A stretch of DNA of 64,000 bases. Source: Ginsengibacter sp963792025. Lineage in GTDB: Bacteria; Bacteroidota; Bacteroidia; Chitinophagales; Chitinophagaceae. Of this stretch, positions 47,587-56,581 are shown one piece after another (positions within the stretch are counted from its first letter, which is position 1; every line of letters starts with the position of its first letter). Under the pieces are notes generated by a model that was given only the letters and a program-made list of their open reading frames with translations, ran no database searches and was not told the DNA's origin. The stretch spans positions 124,001 to 188,000 of the forward strand of contig CAWBUS010000008.1 of NCBI GenBank assembly GCA_963792025.1. The letters run 5' to 3'. The translations under genes were made by a program, and so were the position numbers.

Positions 47587-49861
47587 ATGGTATTTGATCT
47601 TGACATGATAAAAAAATTCTACGCCGGTTATTCTGGAAAATTAACAGCAGCCCGTAAAGTTGTAAATCATCCTCTCACCCTTACAGAAAAAATTTTATAT
47701 ACACATCTATGGAAAGGTAATGCTGATGAGGCTTATACTCGTGGAAAAGATTATGTGGATTTCGCGCCAGACAGGGTTGCTATGCAGGATGCAACAGCTC
47801 AGATGGCATTGCTGCAGTTCATGCAATCGGGAAGAACGAAGGTTTCTGTTCCATCTACCGTTCATTGCGATCACTTAATACAGGCAGAGACAGGCGCTGC
47901 GGCGGATTTATCAAGAGCAAAATCCCAGAATAAAGAAGTATATGATTTTCTTTCTTCAGTTTCGAATAAATACGGAATAGGTTTCTGGAAACCCGGAGCC
48001 GGTATTATCCACCAGGTGGTTTTGGAAAATTATGCTTTTCCCGGCGGAATGATGATAGGAACTGATTCGCATACGGTAAATGCAGGCGGATTGGGAACTA
48101 TCGCTATTGGTGTTGGAGGCGCGGATGCCTGCGATGTTATGGCGGGTTTGCCGTGGGAACTAAAGTTTCCTAAATTGATTGGCGTGAAACTAACGGGCAA
48201 GCTTAGTGGCTGGACAGCTTCGAAAGATATCATTTTAAAAGTTGCCGGTATTCTCACCGTAAAAGGTGGTACTGGCGCTATTCTTGAATATTTTGGAGAA
48301 GGCGCTATATCACTGTCATGCACCGGCAAAGGAACTATTTGTAATATGGGCGCAGAAATCGGGGCTACTACTTCTGTTTTTGGATATGATGAGAAGATGG
48401 CTGAATACCTGAGAGGCACAGATAGAGCAGAAGTTGCCGATGCCTGCTGATTCCCTTTCAAAAGAACTTACCGGCGATCCCGAAGTATATGCAAATCCTG
48501 AAAAATATTTTGACCAGGTAATTGAAATAAACTTATCCGAACTGGAACCTCATATTAATGGCCCATTCACTCCCGACCTGGCATGGCCTATTTCAAAATT
48601 TGCTGCTGCTGTAAAAGAAAATGGTTGGCCCGAACAACTTGAAGTTGGGTTGATTGGTTCCTGCACCAATTCTTCTTATGAAGATATTACCCGGGCAGCA
48701 TCCATTGCCGAGCAGGCAACCAACAATGGCATTACGGCAAAATCTGAATTCACTATAACTCCGGGATCTGAGCAGGTAAGATTTACGGTCGACAGAGATG
48801 GTTATTTAAAAACATTTGAAAAAATGGGCGGTGTTGTTCTTGCCAATGCCTGCGGGCCCTGCATCGGCCAGTGGGCAAGACATTCCAAGGATCCCAATAA
48901 AAAGAATTCTATCGTAACATCATACAACAGAAATTTTGCAAAAAGAAATGATGGTAATGCCAACACACATGCTTTTGTTGCATCGCCTGAATTAACTACT
49001 GCTTTAGCGATTGCCGGTTCGCTGATGTTTAATCCATTAACAGATTACTTGACGAATGATAAGGGTGAAAAAATTAAATTGGAAGAACCACAGGGAATTG
49101 AAATGCCTTTAAAAGGTTTTGCGGTTGATGATGCCGGTTATCAATCTCCGGCCGCAGATGGCAGCAAAATAGAAGTTTTGGTTTCTCCAACATCTGATCG
49201 TCTTCAAATTTTAGAACCATTTCCTGCGTGGGAAGGAACTGATATTTACAATTTGAAATTGTTGATTAAAGCAAAAGGAAAATGTACAACCGATCATATT
49301 TCAATGGCAGGTCCATGGCTTAAATACCGCGGCCATCTCGATAACATCAGTAACAATCTTTTAATTGGCGCCGTTAACTTTTTCAACGAAAAAACAAACT
49401 CAGTTAAAAATCAATTAACCGGCGAATATGGTCCTTTACCTGAAACGCAAAGAGCGTACAAAGAAGCCGGTATTGGTTCTATAATTGTTGGCGATGAAAA
49501 TTATGGTGAAGGTTCTTCACGTGAACACGCAGCAATGGAGCCAAGGCATCTTGGCGTAAGAGCGGTTCTTGTAAAATCGTTTGCACGCATACACGAAACT
49601 AATTTAAAGAAACAGGGAATGCTTGCCATTACTTTTGATAATAAAGATGACTATAATAAAATTCTCGAGGACGATGTAATAGATATAACCGGTTTAATGA
49701 CGTTTACAGAAAACAAACCGCTGGGGATTACCTTACATCATAAAGACGATACGTCAGAAAGTTTCCACGTTAACCATACTTATAACGAACAACAAATTGA
49801 ATGGTTTAAAGCCGGCGGAGCATTAAATATCATCAGGAGAGAATTTGAAGCAAGTAAATAA
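47587..49861 (+). CDS. Aconitate hydratase (mitochondrial-type), one frameshift
   Basis: Interconverts citrate and isocitrate in the tricarboxylic acid cycle with a 4Fe-4S cluster. The joined product is about 757 residues, the length of the mitochondrial-type enzyme. N-terminal part: VPSTVHCDHLIQ, GTDSHTVNAGGLG. The first frame ends ADAC at 48450; removing one T at 48445 continues as ADAADSLSKELTGDP. The second part has GSCTNSSYEDI and ANACGPCIGQW, the three cluster cysteines, and the swivel domain with GDENYGEGSSREHAA. Since this enzyme is central to metabolism, the single inserted T is probably a sequence error. Confidence 0.95.
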
Positions 49862-49884
49862 TTTTTTGATTTTTTAATTTAATA

Positions 49885-49910
49885 AAGGCGGAACTTCAGG
49901 TTCCGCTTTT
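49885..49910. terminator. Bidirectional hairpin terminator between aconitase and the winged-helix gene
   Basis: A perfect stem GCGGAAC/GTTCCGC (49888-49894 and 49900-49906, 5-base loop) is flanked by A-run and T-run, so it can end transcription from both sides. The stop codon of the minus-strand gene (49896-49898) lies inside the loop. Confidence 0.7.
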
Positions 49911-50996
49911 ATTATTTAATGGGTCTTTTATTTCAACTTTTTTATCCAGGAATTTTCCATATTTCTTCGATTCTTTTTTAAAGGAACTGATTGCAAGGTG
50001 GCTTGCTTTCTTAAAAAATTGTGCTTCAGTAATAACCTTATCTTTTTGAATATTTCTTTTCCAAAGACCAATAACTTTTCCATTCATAATAATCATCGGC
50101 CAAAATATTCCATTAGTGGAAAAGGCCTTGGGTTGATGTTCCATTTGAATCGCGGCACTTCTGTCTTTATAACTTATAATGTATTCATCGAAAGCGGGCA
50201 GTAAATGAAAAGATGGTTTATCTTTCTGCGAAGCGGAAATTGAGTCACTAAATAAATAAGTTTTTGAATTAATGGTTGCTGAAATAAATCTTTCCTTAAC
50301 CATCTCCAGTGCTTTCCTGGACTCAGTTATATTTAAGCCTGACCACCAGGTAAAATCTTCAAGAGTGGCGGGACCATGGCTTGTAAAATATCGTTCAGCG
50401 AGTTTAGCCAGCGCTTCTTCTCTCGTTATAGACTTAACTTTTTTTACTCTTTTTTCAAGCATAGCATAGGTATGTTCCTTACCTCTCATTATCCCGCTGC
50501 AAATAATCCCGTTTAATTCTGCATGAAACATTAAATGAATGGATTTTAAATCATGCGTTTCAATCTTATTTTTATTAAGCTCACTCATTATTTCCGATCT
50601 CGTTAAATGCTTTCCCGGTTCTAATACTTTTCGAATGATCGAATTGCTTTTTGCAAAAATTTTTTCGTCTAACCCTAACGCTTTGTGTCTTCCTTTCATA
50701 GCACGATTCATGTGGGGAGCTGTAAGTTCCAGCATCCAGTAAATATCATCAGCAGAAACAAAATGCCACGTAGGCCTCAACACATGTGTTCGCAGAATTT
50801 CTCCTTTATTAAATGCATCTTCAATTATTGCATCGGTAGTGCCCGGTACGCGAAGTCCTATAGCCCATTTAGCCATGTTATAATCCTGTGCCTGCATAGC
50901 TCCCATCCAACCAACCATTTCTTTTGGTGTGGTAAACTTTGTGGCGGCAATTTGCTGCGTTACCAAACGGGCATTTGAGATATTTTTAAAATTCAT
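49896..50996 (-). CDS. Winged-helix DNA-binding protein, HTH_42/YcaQ-like
   Basis: A 366-residue protein of the winged-helix domain family related to AlkX/YcaQ-type DNA-repair glycosylases. N-terminal: NISNARLVTQQIAATKF, MQAQDYNMAKWAIGLRVPG; middle: THVLRPTWHFVSADDIYWML; then GPATLEDFTWWSGL and a C-terminal FDEYIISYKDRSAA. Bacteroidota copies are common. It may bind or repair DNA but activity in this subgroup is not firmly known. Intact; converges on the aconitase gene. Confidence 0.85.
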   Translation of the reverse strand: MNFKNISNARLVTQQIAATKFTTPKEMVGWMGAMQAQDYNMAKWAIGLRVPGTTDAIIEDAFNKGEILRTHVLRPTWHFVSADDIYWMLELTAPHMNRAMKGRHKALGLDEKIFAKSNSIIRKVLEPGKHLTRSEIMSELNKNKIETHDLKSIHLMFHAELNGIICSGIMRGKEHTYAMLEKRVKKVKSITREEALAKLAERYFTSHGPATLEDFTWWSGLNITESRKALEMVKERFISATINSKTYLFSDSISASQKDKPSFHLLPAFDEYIISYKDRSAAIQMEHQPKAFSTNGIFWPMIIMNGKVIGLWKRNIQKDKVITEAQFFKKASHLAISSFKKESKKYGKFLDKKVEIKDPLNNKSGT

Positions 50997-51051
50997 CCAT
51001 TTTAATTAATAACGATTTTGGTTTTCCATTCGGCAACAATACTGCTGACAC

Positions 51052-51084
51052 AAACCTAACAGGTTTTCAAAACCTGTTAGGTTT
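51052..51084. repeat. Perfect palindromic intergenic repeat (AACCTAACAGGTTTT type)
   Basis: AAACCTAACAGGTTTT and its exact complement flank a 1-base centre, forming a 16-bp stem. It lies between the start of the winged-helix gene (minus, start 50996) and the end of the Bax-inhibitor gene (minus). A repeat of this form recurs in Bacteroidota intergenic regions as I recall, so it may be a mobile REP-like unit or serve as a strong hairpin. Confidence 0.55.
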
Positions 51085-51105
51085 AATATTCAACAAACAA
51101 AAATA

Positions 51106-51133
51106 AAACCCCGATAAATTATTACCGGGGTTT
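51106..51133 (-). terminator. Hairpin terminator for the Bax-inhibitor-1 gene
   Basis: Stem AAACCCCG/CGGGGTTT with a 12-base loop. On the minus strand it is followed by a TTTTATTTTTG tract, typical for factor-independent termination, 24 bases past the stop of the gene. Confidence 0.7.
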
Positions 51134-51156
51134 CAAAATAAAAATTTACAATAAAC

Positions 51157-51906
51157 TTAATTTCTCCTGCTTCCAAATAAACGAAGTAAGAAAAGAAAAA
51201 TATTAATGAAATCAAGGTACAAGGTTAAGGCTCCGAGAACCGACATTTTTTTAGTATCTGCTGCGGAAACATCACCGTATTCCAAACCCTCTCCTATTCT
51301 TTTTAATTTTTGCACATCATACGCGGTTAGGCCAACAAAAACCATTACACCAATAATGCTGATGATATAATCTAATCCACTGCTGTGTAAGAAAAAGTTA
51401 ATGACCATTGCAATTAATACTCCTATCACTCCCATCATTAATAAGCGACCAAATTTTGTAAGATCCTGGTGTGTGGTGTAACCCATAAACGCCATTACGC
51501 CAAACATGGCAGAAGCTGACAAGAAACAACCGGTTACCGAACTTGCAGTATAAGCAAGTAATATAAAACTAAAAGTTATTCCATTAATGATGGCATAGGC
51601 TATGAATAAAGCCATAAGCGCCGGTGCGGAAAGCCTCCTGTATCCAAATGACATTAGCAGTACAAAACCAATCGGCGCAAACATGGTTACCATTCCCAAA
51701 CCGGTTAGTCCACCAGTGGTTGGAACAATGAGATAGCTTAGCAGGCTTGCATTTACAGAAAATTGCCATGCGAATAATGCCGAAACGCCAAGCGCTATAA
51801 ACATCAGTAAAAACACATTTGCAAGAAATGATCTCGTGCGTGAGGCTTCACCGGTTGGCGTATAAGTTATTGGATTTAAATTCTGATTGTTGTTAATAAT
51901 TTCCAT
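51157..51906 (-). CDS. Bax inhibitor-1/YccA family membrane protein
   Basis: A 249-residue protein with seven hydrophobic helices starting at FLANVFLLMFIALGVSALFA and including GLTGLGMVTMFAPIGFVLLM, AIINGITFSFILLAY and YIISIIGVMVFVGLTAYDVQKL. The YDVQKL segment near the C-terminus is a family hallmark carrying the pH-sensing aspartate. Bacterial members leak calcium or interact with proteases such as FtsH. Monocistronic, with a hairpin terminator behind it. Confidence 0.93.
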   Translation of the reverse strand: MEIINNNQNLNPITYTPTGEASRTRSFLANVFLLMFIALGVSALFAWQFSVNASLLSYLIVPTTGGLTGLGMVTMFAPIGFVLLMSFGYRRLSAPALMALFIAYAIINGITFSFILLAYTASSVTGCFLSASAMFGVMAFMGYTTHQDLTKFGRLLMMGVIGVLIAMVINFFLHSSGLDYIISIIGVMVFVGLTAYDVQKLKRIGEGLEYGDVSAADTKKMSVLGALTLYLDFINIFLFLLRLFGSRRN

Positions 51907-52442
51907 TGTATTTTAAATTTTTAGTAAATGTAATAACGATTGTTCACATTTATAAATTGCCCGTTCAAATTTAAGTTTTTAATAAAAAATCCCGTTTTTA
52001 GATTTACAGTAAATTAATATATTTGAATCTCTAACTGTAAGTAATAAGTAAAGTACAACCACATTTGTTCCTCTCTTCTTCGTGACCTCTTGCTATCCGC
52101 TGGCTCGCATGTTGCTAACCGCTGCAACATGCCTGCAACAGTTCCCGAAGAAGGCAGCCACAGTTCAATAGGGAAACAGCCGGAAAACCTTTCTTTTATA
52201 TTCCTTTCCTTTTTCAAAAAGCATGATGCATCCATACAATTGATTTTATAAACTGTGTAGTGATACTAAAAATCTGCGTAGTGCTACGCATTTTGTTGCT
52301 GAAACGCCGCCCGGCAACAATATGGAAACAATTCAATAAAAAGAATGGCCGTTAATGATTTGTTGCCGGCATGGGTATACACAATTTGCAAACAAAGCAG
52401 GCAGCATAAAATTTTTATTTATTCATTATTAAAACCATTATT
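51907..52442. other. Intergenic region before DUF6266, with a perfect palindrome
   Basis: No convincing gene; a 73-residue minus-strand frame at 52014-52235 has no signal, domain or composition bias I trust. A perfect palindrome TGCGTAG-TG-CTACGCA lies at 52275-52290, and a related TGTGTAGTGATAC lies just upstream at about 52253. The pair looks like a tandem operator for a dimeric regulator. The region carries a 40-70% GC patch (52080-52190) unlike the AT-rich flanks. Confidence 0.45.
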
Positions 52443-53081
52443 ATGGGAACCATTCAAAGAGGAATCCTTGGCGGATTCTCAGGAAAAGTAGGAACCGTTG
52501 TTGGCGGAAGTTGGAAAGGCATAGACTATATGCGCAGCAAAAGCAATCGCCGCAACTTTACCCCTACCGACAAGCAACTGGCTCAGCAATTAAAGTTTGG
52601 GCTTACCATGCGCTTTCTGCAGCCAATGGCAGGTTTGCTCAACACCAGCTTTCGCGATTTTGCAATTAAGATGAAAGGCATTAACAATGCGCTTGCCTAC
52701 AACATCAAAAACGCTATTACGGGTGTGTATCCATCGTTCGCGATCGATTATGCACTTACGTTAGTAAGCAGGGGCGACCTTCCGAATGCGCTTGCACCGG
52801 CAGTAACCTCCGGGGCGGGAAGCATACTCACGTTTAGCTGGACCGACAACAGCGGCGAGGGAGCGCCAAAGCAACGGACCAGGCCATTTTGGTTGGCCTA
52901 TTGCCCGGTAAGGCAACAGGCGATTTACACCACTGCCGGCGCGTTACGCAGCGCCCTCACAGGTGAACTGAACCTGCTGCCTTTTTCAGGCCTTGCCGTA
53001 GAAACCCGGATCGGCTTTATTGCGGCTGATGGCAGCGACATCGCCAGCAGCATTTTTACCGGTGAGGTAACGGTGAGTTAG
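52443..53081 (+). CDS. DUF6266-family protein
   Basis: A 212-residue protein of unknown function found mainly in Bacteroidota. The N-terminus has the family opening GTIQRGILGGFSGKVGTVVGG then WKGIDYMRSK, a glycine-rich Ser-Gly-Lys turn followed by a basic patch. It continues with a helical part (QQLKFGLTMRFLQPMAGLL) and an Ig/FN3-like beta region (ILTFSWTDNS, AYCPVRQQAIYTTAG, LAVETRIGFIAADG). No secretion signal. Base composition is richer in G and C than most neighbours. The next gene (53559) has a similar N-terminus. Confidence 0.85.
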   Translation: MGTIQRGILGGFSGKVGTVVGGSWKGIDYMRSKSNRRNFTPTDKQLAQQLKFGLTMRFLQPMAGLLNTSFRDFAIKMKGINNALAYNIKNAITGVYPSFAIDYALTLVSRGDLPNALAPAVTSGAGSILTFSWTDNSGEGAPKQRTRPFWLAYCPVRQQAIYTTAGALRSALTGELNLLPFSGLAVETRIGFIAADGSDIASSIFTGEVTVS

Positions 53082-53558
53082 ACGCAGTTATTGAAGGGCC
53101 GGCTCGAGACGGCTCTTTATTAAATGTCATCATTTAAGAGTTCAAAAAGAAAAAAGGACTGCGTAGAACAGGGGCAATGAACAACGGCAACGCATCGAAT
53201 AATGGCCTCATAAAAAATGCGTTAAGAAAATTTGAATGATAGTCGTTAAGAAATGAAATTGTTGTTACCAAAGCCTGGCATTGCACGTGGCTGGTAAGTC
53301 GCACTTCAGCCGGGTTATGTTCTATCGTTGGGACTGATTTCATTTTAGACAATCATTCAAATTTTTAGCTTTTTTTATGAAGCCCCGTCCGAATGGCGAT
53401 CAGCCGGGCGGGCTTGATTTTTTTTGTTACTTTTTTGTATCAAGACAAAAAAGTAAATACAGGGTAACTCAATACGAATAAGGATTTGAGCTTACAATAC
53501 CTGGCCTTAAAAAAACAATGCACATCTATTACATTTTATCACCATTAAATTAAGCATC
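53082..53558. other. Intergenic region between the two DUF6266-like genes, with hairpins
   Basis: A weak hairpin with T-run at 53094-53118 could end the first gene. A GC-rich imperfect hairpin near 53380-53412 is followed by T-runs. A 12-bp inverted repeat, TTACTTTTTTGT/ACAAAAAAGTAA, at 53427-53438 and 53445-53456 has a 6-base centre. The minus-strand frame 53134-53352 shows no domain and is not believed. Confidence 0.45.
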
Positions 53559-54272
53559 ATGGCAATCATAATAAACGGCCTTTTATCGGGCAAATTGGGA
53601 AACAACATCTATTTTATAAGAAATAAAAAAAATTATGTACGCTCGGCATACCAGAGAAGGGAACGTGCTGTAAGTAACCCCCGTTGCATTTTATTCAGCA
53701 GGGCTGCAAGAATGTGCCGCTCCCTGCGGCAACAAATGTTGCCCGTTATTAATTTACCAAAAGGCAATGTTATGTACACCAGCCTGATGTCTTCTTTATT
53801 AAAATGGATACGGTTTGCCGATAACCCATTACTGCATAAAAATGAGCAACTGCATTGTTTTGACAATTGCACATTTACGGTAGGCAATCATGTAAGAAAT
53901 ATCTGGAACATTCCTGTAAAGGTTACACGTGCGTCCAAAGGGCTTGTTCAATTAAAAATTCCTGCGTTTATCCCTGAGTTGCATATTAAGGCCCCGGCCT
54001 ATACGGCTTTTGTTGAATGCAAGATAGTAGTTGCAGGCAGTTTGGCCAGTGATGGGTCTGCCACCGGGAGCTATTCCGCTACCCTGCGCCTGGACTATAA
54101 CGGTAAGAGGGTACCCGAAAAAATTATTAAAATGAATATGCCGGCGCCAAAAGGCGCTTTAATAGTAACGGCTATGTCGCTGGAATATACCACCAGTAAA
54201 AACGGGCTGATGGAAAAATGTACCGATAAAAAGTTTATGCCTGCAGGTGTGGTGAATGTATTGTATGTGTAG
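53559..54272 (+). CDS. Protein with DUF6266-like N-terminus, function unknown
   Basis: A 237-residue protein. Its start (INGLLSGKLGNNIYFIRNKK, then NYVRSAYQRRER) aligns by pattern with the DUF6266 protein upstream: Gly-rich, Ser-Gly-Lys-x-Gly, then an aromatic/basic turn ending in Arg-Ser. The middle is helical with Cys and Arg, and the last half is beta-rich (LQLKIPAFIPELHIKA, SYSATLRLDYNGKRV, GALIVTAMSLEYTT). I cannot name a function. The two genes, 478 bases apart, may be diverged duplicates sharing an assembly or DNA/protein-binding N-terminus. Confidence 0.7.
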   Translation: MAIIINGLLSGKLGNNIYFIRNKKNYVRSAYQRRERAVSNPRCILFSRAARMCRSLRQQMLPVINLPKGNVMYTSLMSSLLKWIRFADNPLLHKNEQLHCFDNCTFTVGNHVRNIWNIPVKVTRASKGLVQLKIPAFIPELHIKAPAYTAFVECKIVVAGSLASDGSATGSYSATLRLDYNGKRVPEKIIKMNMPAPKGALIVTAMSLEYTTSKNGLMEKCTDKKFMPAGVVNVLYV

Positions 54273-54308
54273 TACCTGCATTTTTTAGAATTTATTCCGG
54301 AACCCTTA

Positions 54309-54323
54309 AAGCACAACGTGCTT
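54309..54323. terminator. Short hairpin between converging genes
   Basis: AAGCAC-AAC-GTGCTT forms a 6-bp stem with a 3-base loop, followed by a T-rich stretch. It could end both the 53559 gene and the GH97 gene, but the stem is short. Confidence 0.35.
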
Positions 54324-54344
54324 GTTATATTGTTATTTACTATC

Positions 54345-56444
54345 TTACCGAGAGACTATTGATATAGCAGTTCCCCCGCCGGGTGCAAGTTTAAGTGATA
54401 AATGAGTTGTACTGGTCACAGTCATTTTCTTAATTGTGTACGCTTCAGGATTCGTTTTCCAATCTGCATCGGGTGCATCGGCATAAATAGTTGCTATGTA
54501 TTTTTTACCCTTATCAAGAAAAGATAAATCTTCGACAAACTGCCTCGCATTTTCATCAGTAATAGCGCCTAGAAACCAATTTTCAGTTCCTTTTCCTTTT
54601 CTTGCGATAACAACATAATCTCCCGGTTCAGCATCAAGAATTTTCGTGTCATCCCAATCAACAGGAACATCTTTTATAAATTGAAATGCGTCCATGTGGG
54701 CCTCATAATTTTCAGGAAGATCCGCGGCCATTTGAAGCGGGCTGTAAAGCGTTACATATAAAGCCAGTTGTTTCGCTAATGTTGTATGCACTCTTCGTGT
54801 TGTATCAGAAGCATAATGAGTAAGTTTAAAAATACCCGGAGTATAATCCATCGGGCCGCCCATTGACCTGGTAAATGGCAAAATAGTTTCATGATCCGGT
54901 GCATTGCCATTGCTGAACGCATTGTATTCATTACCTCTCGCAGCTTCGCACGCCATAAAGTTGGGCCATGTTCTTTGTAACCCTGTTGGCCGCATTGGCT
55001 CATGTATATCAATCATTATTTGATAAGAAGCCGCCTTTTCAATAGTACGCAGATAATGATTCACCATCCATTGTCCGTCGTGATGTTCTCCCCGCGGAAT
55101 TATTCTTCCGACATAACCAGTCTTTACCGCTTTGTAGCCAAATTCTTTCATAAAACGAAATGCAGTATCCATTTGTCTTTCATAATTAGTAGCAGAACCC
55201 GACGTTTCGTTATGCATAATCATATCAACACCTTTTGCTTTTGCATAGTCTGAAATTTCTTTTACATTAAAGTCAGGATATGGCGTAACAAAATCAAATA
55301 CATTTTCTTTCCAGTTTCCAAACCAGTCTTCCCAACCTATGTTCCAGCCTTCAACGAGCACGCCTTTAATGCCATTCTTAGAAGCAAAATCGATATACCG
55401 TTTTACATTGGCGGTGTTGGCGCTGTGCTTGCCGTTAGGGATCAGATTGCCTTTTGCATCTGTACTGTCAGGATAATCAGAATAACTCCACGTTCCTTTA
55501 CCCGTCTGCATTTCCCACCATACGCCTACAAATTTCATTGGCGTAATCCATGAAGTATTTTGTATTGCAGAAGGATCGTTTAAATTGAGGATCATATTTG
55601 AAGCAAGAATATCTGTCGCCTTATCGCTAACAATTATTGTTCTCCATGGTGTATGACAAGGTGCATGTAAATAAGCTTTGTTACCATAAGCATCCGGCAC
55701 CAGTCTTGCCGATAATTCATACGAAGCTGTATCAACATGCAATTGCATGGCAGGATAATTTACCAGCGTCGCTTCATGTATATTGATATAAAGGCCATCG
55801 CCTGTTTTCATCATCAGCGGTGTTTGCACAGCATAACGGTCAGGAGCTACACGCACAGCAATTGCTGTACTCTTTTCCACAAGTTCTTTATTATCTATCT
55901 CACTTAATTTACAGGTCGTGTACGGGTATTCGTTAGTATCATAATCGCCGGGTATCCAGAATGCCTTATGATTACCCGTTAAATTAAATTGTGTTAGTTC
56001 GTCAGTGACAATAAAATATTTTATTCCGGGTTGTTTGGGAAATTCATATCGAAAGCCAACACCGTCTGCAAAAACCCTGAAAATGATATCCAGCAAACGG
56101 TTGGTAGATCGCTGTTTTAAATGAACAGTTACTTCTTCGTATTGGTTACGTATTTCGCTTACCTGCCCCCAGACAGGTTTCCAGGTTTCATCAACGGCCC
56201 TTTTTTCCGAACCTAAGATTTCAAAATTGCTGTTGAAATTGTCATTGTTCACAAAGGTGAACCCAAGTGCCGATGACTTAATAATTGTCTTTTGATCATA
56301 AGAAACTGAATAAACCGGAATACCACCATTGTTCAACGTAAAATCCATTTTTACTTTCTGCATGCCTGCCGTAATAACCTGTGCCGAAGCATTGCCCAGG
56401 AGGGAAATGAAAAACAAAAAAACGGAAGCTCTTATTAATAACAT
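54345..56444 (-). CDS. GH97 glycoside hydrolase (inverting alpha-glucosidase type)
   Basis: A 699-residue exported enzyme with a signal peptide (LLIRASVFLFFISLLGNASA). An N-terminal beta-sandwich (residues 25-280) precedes the barrel. The family's carboxylates for the SusB-like, inverting subtype are present: MIMHNETSGSATNYER, IDIHEPMRPTGLQRTWPN and ACEAARGNEYNAFS. There is no aspartate nucleophile segment of the retaining galactosidase type that I can see. It probably cleaves alpha-glucosides from starch-like chains, although it stands alone without SusC/SusD here. Intact. Confidence 0.88.
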   Translation of the reverse strand: MLLIRASVFLFFISLLGNASAQVITAGMQKVKMDFTLNNGGIPVYSVSYDQKTIIKSSALGFTFVNNDNFNSNFEILGSEKRAVDETWKPVWGQVSEIRNQYEEVTVHLKQRSTNRLLDIIFRVFADGVGFRYEFPKQPGIKYFIVTDELTQFNLTGNHKAFWIPGDYDTNEYPYTTCKLSEIDNKELVEKSTAIAVRVAPDRYAVQTPLMMKTGDGLYINIHEATLVNYPAMQLHVDTASYELSARLVPDAYGNKAYLHAPCHTPWRTIIVSDKATDILASNMILNLNDPSAIQNTSWITPMKFVGVWWEMQTGKGTWSYSDYPDSTDAKGNLIPNGKHSANTANVKRYIDFASKNGIKGVLVEGWNIGWEDWFGNWKENVFDFVTPYPDFNVKEISDYAKAKGVDMIMHNETSGSATNYERQMDTAFRFMKEFGYKAVKTGYVGRIIPRGEHHDGQWMVNHYLRTIEKAASYQIMIDIHEPMRPTGLQRTWPNFMACEAARGNEYNAFSNGNAPDHETILPFTRSMGGPMDYTPGIFKLTHYASDTTRRVHTTLAKQLALYVTLYSPLQMAADLPENYEAHMDAFQFIKDVPVDWDDTKILDAEPGDYVVIARKGKGTENWFLGAITDENARQFVEDLSFLDKGKKYIATIYADAPDADWKTNPEAYTIKKMTVTSTTHLSLKLAPGGGTAISIVSR

Positions 56445-56581
56445 ACATCTTATTTAATGAGTGGAGAATGTATGCAAGATGCATATTATTTCTCTAACTC
56501 TGCGGAAGAAGAACTATTAAAAATCAAATTTGATACGTGGGAATTAATAAATTTCTTATACAACATTTTTGAAGATCTTAA

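Noticed and set aside
52014..52235. 73-residue minus-strand ORF before the DUF6266 gene
   Set aside because: No signal, domain or codon bias beyond that expected by chance; it covers the GC-rich intergenic patch.
53134..53352. 72-residue minus-strand ORF between the DUF6266-like genes
   Set aside because: Random-looking composition and it lies in a region with hairpins.
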